Shown one piece after another: positions 23,375-34,394 of a stretch of DNA of 64,000 nucleotides. A program made the position numbers and the translations under genes. A model generated the notes under the pieces. The model did not search any database. It worked only from the letters and a program-made list of their open reading frames with translations, and was not told where the DNA came from. Location of the stretch: contig WACJ01000125.1 of assembly GCA_008973525.1 (NCBI GenBank), positions 3,348,001 to 3,412,000 on the forward strand, written 5' to 3'. How positions within the stretch are numbered: position 1 is the stretch's first letter; the number at the start of each line of letters is the position of its first letter. Origin of the DNA: Stenopsyche tienmushanensis (taxonomy: Eukaryota > Arthropoda > Insecta > Trichoptera > Stenopsychidae).

Positions 23375-23470
23375 AAATAGCATGAAAAGAAAAATCTCCA
23401 GAGTACTTCTCGACATTGAAAAAGCGTTCGATTATGTACGATATGACTACTTTACCAATATTGTAGCATA
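23375..23470 (+). pseudogene. Reverse transcriptase scrap (motif A region)
   Basis: Plus-strand frame reads KRKISRVLLDIEKAFDYVRYDYF before a stop (quoted here in full as two overlapping parts: KRKISRVLLDIEKAF and IEKAFDYVRYDYF). LLDIEKAFDxV is RT domain motif A of Jockey-group non-LTR elements, with the first catalytic D. Only about 30 codons survive, with nothing related on either side. Confidence 0.5.
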
Positions 23471-23689
23471 GTTTTGGACAGAATACTAATATAGAAGCGT
23501 AAGTATCTTGGGTGAAAAACTATTGGATTATGATGTATTTAAATTTATTTCTACTATAGCATTATTTTAGCATTGCTTCTATTTGAGTCAATATACACCA
23601 ACCTTCTAAGACTAACTCAGAAATATCTTAACTTAATATCCTACTACTATATTAAAGAAATAGATTGGACATTAACCTGTAAGGCAGGA

Positions 23690-24412
23690 TGATCGCCTCT
23701 TGTGAAGAAGACAACAGGAAGAAGGCCCAGCAAGGAATGGGGGAAAAAGCGAAGTTGTCGCAGAAAATTCGAAAAGCTAAACAAAGAAGGAATTATACCA
23801 CTATCATCAAACTCAACATGCAAGCCAGTGAAGGGAGCAGTTGCTTATGCGGATACCTTAAAGATCTTACGCAAAGGTGTGAAACCCGAGAAGATGGGTT
23901 ACAACATTGCATCCATCAGAAAAACAAGAAATGGGGATGCATTAATCGAATTACAGAAGGGCTCAAACGAACCTACAGCCCTAGTCACAGTCATAACTGT
24001 AGCTCTCGGCCGGAAGGCGGAAGTTAAATAACTGGCGCAGACAGAAACTCTAACGATCCTCGATATAGAGGAAGAAGTGGATGGAAGAAACATCGTTGCT
24101 GCCTTATGCAAGGCAAGCAACATACAGAAAGAGAACGTAGAAGTTCGATTCCAGAAATCTGGCCTGTGAGGAACACAACTGTGCCAGACCAGGCGGGAAT
24201 CCAGCTCTTAGAGGCTGGAAAGGTCAAGATAGGGTGGACCAATTGTTGAATTCGAAGGAAGATCAGTGCCATCAGGTGTTTCCGGTGCCAAGAAGCTGAT
24301 CACACGGCTAAAAATTGTTCCAACCATGATCGCTCTATGGCATTCCGCAGATGTGGTAAAGCAGGGAACCAAAGCAGACCACTTTGCGATGAGTGCCCTA
24401 CATAAAGAGAAG
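23690..24412 (+). pseudogene. R1-clade non-LTR retrotransposon ORF1 (Gag-like), broken
   Basis: Frames in succession give YADTLKILRKGVKPEKMGYN with IRKTRNGDALIELQKGSNE (23840-23965), LDIEEEVDGRNIVAALCKAS (24058-24120), VKIGWTNC (24222-24245), and the zinc knuckle IRCFRCQEADHTAKNC (24271-24318; C-x2-C-x4-H-x4-C intact). A second knuckle RRCGKAGNQSRPLCDEC follows, its histidine apparently changed to N. In R1-like Gag proteins the order is the same, and the protein binds element RNA to form the RNP. Breaks: a stop after AEVK near 24030, a frameshift near 24165, and a stop inside WTNC*IRR. The Gag ends at CPT-stop (24403-24405). Confidence 0.8.
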
Positions 24413-24431
24413 CATTGAAACGACTAAGAAA

Positions 24432-24460
24432 TGGCAACTTTTCTACAAATTAATTTGTAG
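24432..24460 (+). pseudogene. Start of R1-type ORF2, truncated after 9 codons
   Basis: ATGGCAACTTTTCTACAAAT begins MATFLQINL and then a stop. R1-clade ORF2 proteins begin in this way, with FLQINLN... opening the apurinic endonuclease domain. The ATG lies just downstream of the Gag frame, the normal ORF1/ORF2 arrangement. Endonuclease, RT and RNase H (about 1000 codons) are absent. Confidence 0.5.
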
Positions 24461-24464
24461 ATCG

Positions 24465-24660
24465 ATCTGTCCTATTTAAATGACACCCAGAAAGAGACAA
24501 ACGGAGAGCCCGTAAAGGACAAATCGCTGTCACTCTTGTGCAATACTTAATTAGTAGCCGGGTGGCAGCCGAATAGGAGGGGGTTTAGTGGGTAAAAATC
24601 CCACCCTATCACCAGAATGGTGGTGTCTTTTGAATATTATCTCCTTCGCAAACAAAAATA
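24465..24660 (+). mobile_element. R1-type 3' UTR joined directly to the ORF2 start
   Basis: GGAGGGGGTTTAGTGGGTAA followed by AAATCCCACC (24576-24606) matches the GTTTAGTxxGTAxxAATCC signature found near the 3' ends of R1-clade elements. The related sequence AAGTTTAGTCAATAAGAATC is present in the 3' UTR at 63510-63530. An A-rich tract (24650-24668) follows and may be the tail. With the two entries above it shows an element whose ORF2 was lost by a large internal deletion. Confidence 0.5.
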
Positions 24661-24679
24661 AGAAAAAAAGGATGGTGAA

Positions 24680-25482
24680 GGAGGATCGCCGATCGTCTTG
24701 CGGTTCGTTAGCTGTGCATGTAAGACAGAGACGGAGAGCTTCTTGCGTACATCGCGCGCGTATATTGAGCTCAAAGATAGAGACGGAGAGTGTCTCGCAC
24801 GTTGAGTTTGGAGAGAAACAGAGACAGAGAGATTATCCTGCAGGTCGGAGATTGTAAATGGGAGACAGAAGCGGAATTCATCGACCAATAATTATGTGTG
24901 AACTATATGATGAATCGATTTCAAGTGTATTGTTTATGTTTACCCCAAAAAAAAAAATCTGAATATTTTGTGCTATCGACAGTGTTTATTAATTTAACTC
25001 ATTCGTCGCTGCGTCCATTAGATAAACGCGACTGGCGTTCTTCCGCGGGAATCTCGTCTTTTTCTATAACGAATTGCAAATGTTAACTTTAGGAACGTCT
25101 TTCTTTAATGTCTTCCAGATGACAACTGTCTAAATATATTTCGAGATAGACCTCAAAACTTACATTTCTATCTTTGTTTTTGGTAATTTGACCAATGACA
25201 GAGTCAAGTTTATCGATCCAAGATAAAACAACACCTGAGTCAACACTTGTTATAATATCTCATCCCTATTCCTTATGTTTACGCTTCTACTATCGAATCT
25301 GAACCCCGTGAGAAACAACACCGATTCACGTTGGGCGACGAGACTGTTAAATATACGCTTCATACGCGCTGCTGCGGTCCTGTTAGATAAGTGGATTTGT
25401 TTGGATGATAAGTGGCGGACAAGCGAATATAGCATCTAAGACTATGAAGATTTTAAATTAGCTCACTACACAAAGGGTTAAA
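24680..25482 (+). repeat. Repeat family B, copy 1 (right end with TTAA)
   Basis: Contains the family's landmarks in order: repeats of AGAGACGGAGAGTGTCT and TTGAGTTTGGAGAGAAACAG (24720-24835), CGACCAATAATT, AATCGATTTCAAGTGTATTG (24912-24931), GACAGTGTTTATTAATTTA, and, after intervening sequence, CTGCTGCGGTCCTGTTAGAT near 25366, GATGATAAGTGGCGGA, ATATAGCATCTAA and GCTCACTAC-ACAAAGGGTTAA at the right end (to 25482). The GGG-TTAA end suggests a piggyBac-type non-autonomous element. The left end is not clear, as it abuts the R1 tail. Confidence 0.55.
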
Positions 25483-27274
25483 CAGAAAAAAGAAGACAGT
25501 CCAATATTTGCGTGTATAATTTATCCGCGCACGCGCACAAATATTCCGCTATTGACAAAGCGATCAATCACGTGACAAAAAATGTATTTTCATAGAACGG
25601 CTATATTTTTTGCAAAATAATCTAACATCATGCGAATCAGCCTATGCTGAATGCATGAGCGTGTATAGTATTTTTTAGTGTAATGTGCGATTATAATAAT
25701 GTAGTGTGCGATGGATGAATGAACATAAGCTTGATTATGCTATTTATTTTAGCTTTTGGGAGTACTTTCGTAAAGAGGTTTAAATTCCGCTTTTTACCTC
25801 ATAAATAAATTAAGCTTTGAATATGAACAGTAAATGTGTATACGCTAGATACCACGTTTTTGAACAAACATAATCAAATTTATTTAATGTATAAAATTAA
25901 TTTAGTACGACTATCAAAGCCATAGATGTTAAGGTGGTATTAATAATTGAAATTAAATTTTGAGCGTTCCCATGGAACACAGGCGACAAATGACGATTTT
26001 AAACGTTTTATTTATGTCTTCTAGTGTTTTGATATAGTTGATTTAGAATTATTCAGCTGGGGGTAGAAAATAGGGTTGGTAAGTTGGTAAAAATACAGTC
26101 CCTTATGTCTCAGGTTTTTGTTCAAATATTTATATCCGCTATGTGGTTAAATAAATTCGGTTTTCCGTGTATAAACAGGTGTCGTGCGACCCCACAATGG
26201 AAGCTCCTTTAGGGTCATACTTTTGAAGATTATGACACTTGATCACGATTGTACCATAAAGTTCTTTTAGCAAGTAGCAATTATGTAAAATGGTTGGTCC
26301 ACGAATTTGTTTCGTTCCAAAAAGCGATTCATCGTCCGTTGGCACAGCAGCGGGATTACATAAAAGTGGGTGGCAAGCTTAGTGGAAGTGATGCGAAGAA
26401 TAAAATAATTTTCATACAGATTGGAGCGGACAATGATAGAATATTTATTCCGGTTACAATAGACGAATGACATGGCGGATTTCTTTCCCATGGATAATGG
26501 CACGACAGAAGCCATTTTTGCTTAATACAAAACAAAACCGCTCCATCATTTCCATTTTCCCATCGTGATGACGCAAGAAAAATGATTTTAGTTTCCCCTC
26601 GGGACTCCTTTCGACGTTAAGTCTATTTCCTTCGACATCGGCATATGCATACTAATTTCAAACAGTCAAACGTAAATCGATTTCCCGATTTCCCCAGTTT
26701 CACCCGATAGGGAGGCAAATAAAAGACCTCACATCTAGGCTTGTGCTTCTGGAAGCGAAAATGTGTTATCGCGCATTGATAATAAAAACCCTGGCGTAAT
26801 GATACTTGCATATCAAACATTTGAGAACGTTGTAGGCGCCGCTGGTTTACTGTCGGCGTAAAACGATAATCATAAAGTACTCGAGCTATGACGTAAATGG
26901 GAAGCAACATAAATGTTGTGTTTTACAATAAGTTGAATCATAGGCTTTGTTTGGGTAAATATGGTTAATCGAACACAAAAAAGCCACGCTTGAATCAAAT
27001 TCAGAAGGTTTTGCGTATATTTCGAAATAATAAATATGAACAGAAAAGTATTGTAAGTCGAGGATGCAACATTACATGAAAAAATCTCTACAACAAGCAG
27101 ATTTTAATTTAAAACATTGACTGTAATTCTCATCGTTGCTGTCAAATTTTCTTATATTCCTTATCAGACTATTTGTAACATATATACATAAATATATTAT
27201 TAAACTAATACAAATTGTTTATTGTTTGTCGGATGTCTATCCGTAGGAACGCCAAAAATTAAAAATTTAGTTAT
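25483..27274. other. Non-coding stretch, no gene recognised
   Basis: AT-rich with less AT-rich parts at 26450-26900. The open frames there (68-95 codons) overlap on both strands and have no known motif. Confidence 0.55.
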
Positions 27275-27465
27275 ATATAGGTGTTTTGCTAAGGTGAGTA
27301 TTTTCTACATTTCAAACATAGACCGATATCCTAAGTGTCAGGGTTGTTGAAATAGAAATTTTTTCAACATTTTAAAAACATACCCAAAATTTCATCGCTT
27401 AATCTGTAATCGTCGCACGGTCCCAGACCTGACACCACTGGATTTATTTGTCTGCACACGCGCGT

Positions 27466-27960
27466 AGATGTAGCGAAAAAGGACAATGTAAGTTGCCGTG
27501 TGGCTCATTAAGTGTTGCTAACATGAGTTGTGATATGGAGTTCACCCTGTGTTGTGTACTCGTAAAGGGGAATGTGGAATTACTGATTACAGAAGTGGGA
27601 GGAATCTGTGTAAAAGGTACAAAACTATTCTCAAATGTTTCGGCAGACAGGGAAAAATGGTTATAGACTGTTCGAATGGCGGTTTGTCTCCATGGCTAGG
27701 TACTACGAATTACCGATACGAGTACCACGGGGAAGGGATTGCAGTCCCTGCAGCTTGGACTTATCAATCTTGCAGTTCCCTTCAAATTCTTTCCTTACTT
27801 GTGGATAGTATTTCCCTTGATCTTAGCATAATCATGCCGAGATATAGTTCAGTGGATACTATTCTGTGTGGCTAGTCCTGGGTAATCCAGAAGCAATGCT
27901 GGATAGTATGGAATATAATCCATGGGTGCCATCAACCGCTGTCTGTCACAACAAGTTGTG
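27466..27960 (+). other. Unexplained insert inside copy III
   Basis: Visibly less AT-rich than its surroundings. Two overlapping open frames run on the plus strand, 27448-27666 (72 codons) and 27549-27875 (108 codons), without recognisable domains. A GGGATTGCAGTCCCTGCAG palindromic patch lies near 27741. It could be captured host or transposon sequence. I do not recognise it. Confidence 0.35.
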
Positions 27961-28155
27961 CCCTATTCCGTGGCTCGTACGGTCTCCTGATCTGACACCA
28001 CTGGATTTATTTGTTTAAGAGTGAACCCTATTCCACGGCTCGCACGATCTCCAAATGCAATACCACTGGATTTCTTTGCCTGTGGACGTACTCTATTCCG
28101 TAGTTTGCACGGTCTCCAGATCTAACACTGCTAGATTTATTTGTCTAGGGACGTA
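27961..28155 (+). repeat. Three tandem 65-bp units derived from a transposase motif
   Basis: Units at 27961-28025, 28026-28090 and 28091-28155, all exactly 65 bases. The first reads PIPWLVRSPDLTPLDLFV before a stop. The second in its own frame reads PIPRLARSP, then PLDFFACG. The third carries the same words with more substitutions. SPDxTPLDxF holds the third catalytic aspartate of an IS630/Tc1/mariner-type transposase. Confidence 0.75.
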
Positions 28156-28200
28156 CAAACCCTAAAAACTGGTCGTTCCATGTGTAAAACACCGTATATT

Positions 28201-28439
28201 CAGCAATTTATAAATCAGCCAATTTAGCCGCTTTACCATGGATAGTATTAATGAATTAAATCAGGCCAAAATATTAAAAATCAACAATAAAAAAAGCCAT
28301 TGGTGATCTTTAAATATTTATTACAAAAAACATTTATTATTTATTTTCTTTCATTATTCGATCGGCAAGGGGAAGATAATACTGTCAGGATATAAAAAAA
28401 ACGACTGTATTATGAATTATAATAATTATATATATTATT
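28201..28439. other. Non-coding AT-rich stretch
   Basis: Nothing recognised. Confidence 0.6.
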
Positions 28440-28740
28440 CTGAAAACCGGTATAACCGATATTTTTGTCGAAATTTAAACCGGAATTGAATCGATATTAA
28501 AATATCGGTTTTTTGGGTTCGATACATTTTTTATGGTAATGTCGATATAATATTTGACTTTCATCGTTTTAATGCAAAATTTAGTATTTAGTATTAATTT
28601 TGTTATAAAATAGGCTTAGCACGAACAAAAACATTTAAAAAATTCAATAACGAATCACTCGAAGTTGAATCGGAACGAAAATTTTAACTAAACCGATATA
28701 AATATTTGGATCTGAACCGGTTCGAAATCGAAACTTAAAA
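28440..28740. repeat. CCGG/CCGAT-word tract
   Basis: Holds scattered inverted words (AACCGGTATAACCGATAT at 28444-28461; AACCGATATAAATATTTGG and GAACCGGTTCGAAATCG at 28690-28730) that resemble the tips of repeat A (38720) and the foldback arms (14950). This suggests a decayed terminal-inverted-repeat element of about 290 bases, but the arms do not align cleanly. Confidence 0.35.
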
Positions 28741-28786
28741 TCTTGCATTAAAAATATATTGTGATTAAAATCAGTTTTTTATTTAA

Positions 28787-29070
28787 CCCTTCTGTTAATG
28801 AAAGATTTAATTTCGTCCTGTCAATGAAACAGGTAAACAAACTATCGTACAAAATATACTAATCTGGTTTTTCCAAGTATATGAGAGAAAGAGAATATCA
28901 TTTTTTCTCAAAACACTCAAGAATCCCAAACTTTTTTAAATTTTAAATTCTGTAAAACCTGTTAAAGGACAAAATCAGGAATATTTAGCTAGATTTACAT
29001 ATAGCTACTGTTGAAAAAAATCATTGTAAAACCGTAATAGTCTGGCTAGATTATATCATTGACAGAAGGG
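28787..29070. mobile_element. piggyBac-like MITE, 284 bp
   Basis: TTAA at 28783-28786 and 29071-29074. Terminal inverted repeats CCCTTCTGTTAATGA (left) and CCCTTCTGTCAATGA (right, reverse complement) match at 14 of 15 bases. TTAA duplication with a CCC tip is the hallmark of the piggyBac superfamily. The 284-base interior is AT-rich and non-coding, so a transposase would have to act in trans. Confidence 0.75.
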
Positions 29071-29074
29071 TTAA

Positions 29075-29959
29075 CAGTAAGAACTATTGCGCTATATTGT
29101 ATTAATATCTATTTTAAATTGTTAAATACCAATCATCTGTAATGTATCAGTTAAATACGTTCCATTAGTATTTTGACTCTATTAATACAAAAAAAGTTGA
29201 ATTGTATTCATGAAAAAGGGGTAGTAATTGAAGGGGTTTTAACACCATCTGATATGTTCACATGTGCGATTTTTCAGCACACAGTTTTCTATTAATAGTT
29301 GAGTATAGCGCGAGTATTTTCTGCATTTTTGCATCGGTGGTAAGCGTCGTATATTCTGAAATTGCGACAAAATGCTAAAACGAGCGCTGCATGCGGAAGT
29401 ATGCCATAATTACCACCGCAGGCGTTGAACTGACATTCAGCTTTAATGAAATAATATTACCATCATCCCTTTATGATAATTTCACATAGTCGAGGAGCAA
29501 TCGTATCAGCGAATATTGCGGTCGGGCTATGGGAGGCGTTGTCGAATCAATATTAATTTCGAATCAATTATTTTCACGAAATTCAGACTGGGACCGGACT
29601 GACCGAATCCGGCTGAGACATATTAGGGGAGAGTTGGAAAGTTTGCAACCCTCTTCTCACCCTCGTTGTGGAATTTTGAAGGTCTTTGACTGACGTTAGG
29701 AAATTTCCTTCATTTTCTTGACATTAAATATTACAAGATGAGGCTGTCAGTCTCACGCTGGTCCATTTCCTATTTTCGCTACTTTCCGACTGATATGTAA
29801 AAACGCGACAATTTAGAGGTATACGTTCTTCAATATTTCGAACATATTTTTTTTAAATAAGAAAATACTAAATTAAAAATAGTTTTTATCACAAAATTAA
29901 TCTTTTTTGAGTAATGATATTCAAGATATTTTTTTTAAACTTTATTAAATAATTATTTA
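29075..29959. other. Non-coding stretch, no gene recognised
   Basis: Less AT-rich at 29320-29780. No recognisable open frame, repeat or RNA. Confidence 0.55.
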
Positions 29960-30782
29960 AAATTTATTGAATAATGTATGATCCATTCTATTCTATTACC
30001 TTTTTCTATCTCTCCGGAAGTTTTAAAATGCCTTCTTGTCAAAATTTCCAAGGTTTTTTGGTAAAATATTGATCAAGGTACATTTTCATATCATAATTTT
30101 TTTACCACATAAAGAATTTTTCAATAAAAGAAATAAATATTAATCTAAAGAGACAATATCCGGAGAGTATGGAGGATGATGCAAAACATCCCAGCCAAAT
30201 AATAATAATTTATTTCTGATTAGCAAAGACACATGAGGCCTGGTGATATCGTTTTGAAAAATAACGCCTCGTCTTTTCGCTAATTTTAACCATTTTCTGG
30301 CAATTGCATCTTTTAGATTGTCTATTTGGAAATAATATTTTGTTGAAGTAGCTTATAATAAACTACCCTTTTCCAGTCCCACCAAATGCATAGAAAAACT
30401 TTTTTTGGATGTAGGCCAGGTTTAGCTACAGTTAAAGCTACTGTACCCTTGATCCAAGACCGTTTACGTTGGATATTCTCATATAGTATCCAACTTTAAT
30501 TTCCAGTGACAAATTTCTTCAAAAAAGTTTAGCTATTATGTCATTGGAGAAGAAGATCGCATGTTGAAATACGCTGAAGTATATTTGAGTCAGTCAGTTC
30601 ATGAGGAAGCCACACATCTGAACGATTGATGTAGCCCAATTTTGTCAGATGATTATGGACGAATGTTCGTGGAATTTCCAACTTGTTAGCTATTTCGCGA
30701 ACAGTATATCGTGGGTTTTCTTCAACCATGGCTTTGATTAGATCTGTGTTCATTTGCGAAAGAAACTTATGGGACAATTTAA
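29960..30782 (-). pseudogene. mariner transposase relic (family 2), copy 1
   Basis: Read on the minus strand from the right: terminal repeat TTAAATTGTCCCATAAGTTT (from 30782), HTH region YTVREIANKLEIPRTFVHNH and LTKLGYINRSDVWLPHELTD, then RISTCDLLLQ, a region with VTGN (first catalytic D changed to N, next codon stop), WILYENIQRKRSW, VAKPGLHPKKVFLCIWWDWK, and at the end FGWDVLHH and PPYSPDIVSLDYH-like sequence in shifted frames. This is the mariner order (two HTH, WVPHEL linker, DD34D catalytic core). Several frameshifts and the D-to-N change make it inactive. The left end near 29960 is approximate. A second, more deleted copy is at 56213-56735. Confidence 0.8.
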
Positions 30783-31535
30783 TATAAATATATTTATCCC
30801 AGCTGCGGGACTCTGAGGCATTTTATGATTTTGCATTCATATCATATATTTTTGCTGAAGTAAGTGGAAAAAATCTCACTGAATGACATATGGGAGAATC
30901 ATATTTTATATGCTTTATATACATAATTTTTTGAAATTATCCACCACTTTCATTAATTATTTTAATTTTCTTCCTGTATCAATTTTCTTTAATGAAAGTG
31001 TTTTGTGTTTTCTACTGAATTATATAGTTGACGAGCGTCCGCAAAGGCTTCTCCAGCACCTGTGCTCAAGTAAGCTACTATTTAATGATCACTAACGTAA
31101 AGTACAAACCATTTCAAAAACAAAGAGCTGTCTTTGTTTAAGGACGTTGCCGGCAGGAGGATATGTTCTTTTATTTATAACACAAAAAACACAAATTAGG
31201 GCCAAAAATAAATATTTGTTTAAAATAAATATTACATAAATTAGTTCGCTCGATTGGCAGAACATCGCAGGCGTTCATTAACGTAAAAGAGTAGAAAGTA
31301 AATGTTTGCTTTAATTGGTTAAATTACATGATGGAAAATATATAACTTGTTGGATAGATTTTGGAACAAATATTGGCGTTAAAATTGCCAGATCCAAAGA
31401 CGGAAAAATTAGAAGAAAATTGTTTAAAATTATTTTGATACACTAGTAGACATGTGTGCAATGGCAGACGAATGTAGCATGGGCGATTTATCATCCCCGC
31501 ATAGTAGCGACATCTTCCATTTATCTTCAGGTGCA
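30783..31535. other. Non-coding AT-rich stretch, no gene recognised
   Basis: Nothing recognised beyond chance open frames. Confidence 0.6.
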
Positions 31536-31800
31536 ATGTGCTATTTTAACAGCGCCATCTCTTGTGGCCCTGCGGAGACATTGCACCTGCCTACCGACCG
31601 ATCGCTTCTTGCGCATGCATCGTTACTGGTTGGGAAGTGACGCGCAGGAAGCGGGAGTCGGGAGAGTCGTCGGTTGGCCTTGACTGCGGGAGGCTGTCCT
31701 TCCTGCAGCCAGACATTTCTCTCTCTATCTATAGTTCGGAATAAATAGTTATCTTGCGAAGAGAGTCTTTCCATTCGACGCCCTTCGTATTCCCATCCAT
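31536..31800 (+). mobile_element. LTR (probable solo or 5' LTR), copy 1
   Basis: Related to 59765-60015 and 35325-35478. Shared words: TAACAGCGCCATCT/AACAGCAACATCT near the left end, CGCTTCTTGCGC, GTGACGCGCAGGA, GAGTCGTCGGTTGGCCTTGA, TGTCCTTCCTGCAGCCAG, a CT-rich run, AATAAATAGTTAT (a polyadenylation-type signal) and TCTTTCCATTCGACGCC. A TG start, AATAAA near the 3' side and dispersed copies without flanking genes suit an LTR of a Gypsy- or BEL-type element. Superfamily cannot be fixed. Confidence 0.5.
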
Positions 31801-32290
31801 TCGTCTAGCAGCATCACAGCCGGATAGACGAACGGACCCGTGCAGTAGCGCTGGTAAACGCTGGACAAGTGGGTGCCGCATGAACTGTCAGAAGGCTAAA
31901 ATCGACACTGATCTGTAAGAAGACGACCAAATTCGAGTTTAAGAAGACGACCCGACAAAGCGTCTACCCTCGGATGGATCATTACCCGCTTGCTTCGTAT
32001 CACGCACGCTCTCTCGTTTGCCACTGGTTGTCTTACTGTGAATTATGTTCGAATGTTCAACATTTTATTGATCACCTGCCTTATTTCGATCTCTATCAAC
32101 GAGCGAATTAAATCATAAACGTATTCCGTCGTTCATCGCAGCCGCCTCGTTGGTCGGGACCATTGTTACGGATTGCGCCGTAATCGAGATCGCAATCGAT
32201 CACGCATCGCGTCAGGATGCTATCAACGGCGGGTTCACGTGCGAACAGATTATCGGTCGCGTCTATAGACGCAATGTTGAATTATTAAAG
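31801..32290 (+). mobile_element. Possible internal 5' region of the LTR element
   Basis: GC-richer sequence running on from the LTR, absent next to the other two LTR copies. A GTGCCGCATGAAC stretch near 31872 could be part of a primer-binding region. No Gag or Pol motif is visible. A perfect 14-bp palindrome GCGTCTATAGACGC lies at 32259-32272. An open frame of 89 codons at 32150-32419 has no recognised domain. Confidence 0.3.
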
Positions 32291-34390
32291 TTCCATCTGA
32301 AGTCCACTTTTTTAAATCATCTATTTAATGCCATAGAAAACAATCAATATGGATTCAAATTAATCCAATCTCGCTATTTAATGGCCGGTCTCGTATGTGT
32401 CATGCAATATAGAGTATGATTTATTGATTTATATAATTTTCCGAGAAGAGTCAACGCATAAATGCATGATTCATGAGGACATTTTTTTATGTGGAATAAG
32501 AGAAGCAAAGAGCTGATTGCTTATAGGATAAGGGATGTCTGGAGATATTTTGTTTTGTTAGTTCCAGGACTTGGCGTGCTTGTCATAAAGCATTGGAAGA
32601 TAGGGCAGGCCACTTCATTAAAACAGTCGGGGAGGAATCGTTTCCAATTTCCTGCTTCGAACGGTCATTAACTCTGCACGGATATTCGACGTGATAGTTT
32701 GCCCTACTAATGCCCTGCTTAACGGTTACCCAAGAGGATACGTAGTCTAGCAGTTGATATATTATTTACGGTATCCGAATCCGATTTGCAGAACAGTCGG
32801 TGAAATCGGTAATACCCTTATTTGGCAGGAATGCTTTGAATGGACTTCCAGACGTATCTGCTCGTGACGGAATGGCTTTTTGTTGGGGGATTATGATGTA
32901 AATATTGCATGATCTTTTCGTAATATACGATGATTTAATAAATTTGCTTTTGATTGCAGATATAAATTTAAAAGTGTGTAGGGGCAATCTATTCTGAGAC
33001 GATACATCCCTGGATATGATATTTTCATGTTAAATTTGCTTTGAATGGGTGATATGAATTCCAGCATGACATTAATCCAAGAGTTTCAATCATCTAGGCG
33101 GTCAACTATCATGATATAATTACATGTCATTTCACATATCATGAGCATGTATCCGATCAAACCACGTATCATGGTCAATGGTCAATATGCAATTCGATTG
33201 CCAAATCGATAGATGAAAACAAGGACAGGTTGTCAATTATTATTGCGATTGAGGTCGCATCAATGGCGCTCATCTGCGATGTTTGTCAGCCATTTTATCG
33301 AACGACACACAGTGCGATCTAGCGGCTAAATTGCCCAACTACACAACGCTGACAAAGCCGATTTTAAACGGTTTTCGCGCCGGCGAAATTGCGAGTTCTC
33401 GATTTGGCAAATAATATGCGGCGGATGTTGCAGCGATAAAAATTGCGCCATTAAAATGAAACATGGATGATGATAAAAACATCGCTACGTGCACGCGCGT
33501 ATTTGAAATATACACGTGTTCTGGGAAATTTTTAGTAACTTGTAGCAATCTCAAACTTGCCTTAACAAGAAGATCATTATTCTTAATAAACGTATGAAAG
33601 ACACCGTACGAAAATCTCACGCAATGAAGAAAGAGGGAAGTCTAATTTATCTTCCCTTTTGAAGTAATATTTTCATCCTTTTTTCGTGGGGCTTGTAAAA
33701 TTAAATTTTCCATACTTTCCCTGTGATTTTAAAGATTTTTTTTGTATGAAATATAACTTTAATTTGAATTTTTTTAAAAACTTTTTGCCCTTCTGTGCCT
33801 GGCTCGAGTTCTGTTATAACATGGTTAATAAAAGTGCTATGTGTATATTTGAAACAACCATTCGTGTATACTTTTTACGAGATATATAATTAATTTACGA
33901 CAACAATGCTTGTCGGTCTGCAAAAAAATTCATCGGATCCCAAAGTTTGCAAAAATATTTGTATCGCTTGTAAGTTTTTTTAATTAATTTTTTAGCAAAA
34001 AATTATAAAATTTTTACTGATTTTTGTCCCACAGAAAAATATTGGTAACGTCTTCTCATATCAATGTTGATCATATTTAACCATTTATGTGCAAAATAAC
34101 GCTAAATGAATTAATTTTTGCCAAAAGTGCGGCGCGGCGATATAAAGACGAGTAATAGTTAATTTAATGCATTGAATTCTTTCAACATCAAATACACGAA
34201 GATATGAATATTTAAAGAAGATGATATGATTGCGACCCATTTTCATGAATTAATATTAAAAAAGGCCTCAGACAAGTATGCATTTATTTGCAAATTTATT
34301 AGAAATATTTGATTCAATTTCGGTCGTAATGTTTTTTTTATGATGATTTCTTGACACACATATGTATATTATCTTATTTGTTATTTTTGT
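32291..34390. other. Non-coding stretch, no gene recognised
   Basis: Mixed composition and short open frames only (longest 93 codons, 33339-33620 minus strand). No motif recognised. Confidence 0.55.
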
Positions 34391-34394
34391 TGAG

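Larger units (their letters stand above)
27275..28200 (+). mobile_element. 65-bp-unit DDE transposon family, copy III
   Basis: The tips are inverted: ATATAGGTGTTTTGC at about 27274-27288 against ATATACGGTGTTTTAC (reverse complement of 28174-28197). The left arm continues with CTACATTTCAAACATAG, CCTAAGTGTCAGGGTTGTTG and TTTCAACATTTTAAAAACAT, as at the left end of copy IV. Unlike copies II and IV, the transposase-derived units lie on the plus strand relative to that arm, once at about 27408-27465 and three times at 27961-28155. Between them is a stretch of about 490 bases unlike the other copies. Confidence 0.6.

Noticed and set aside
24720..24840. GAGACAGAGA tracts as a CRISPR-like or satellite array
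   Set aside because: They are short internal repeats shared by all copies of dispersed family B, without regular spacers.
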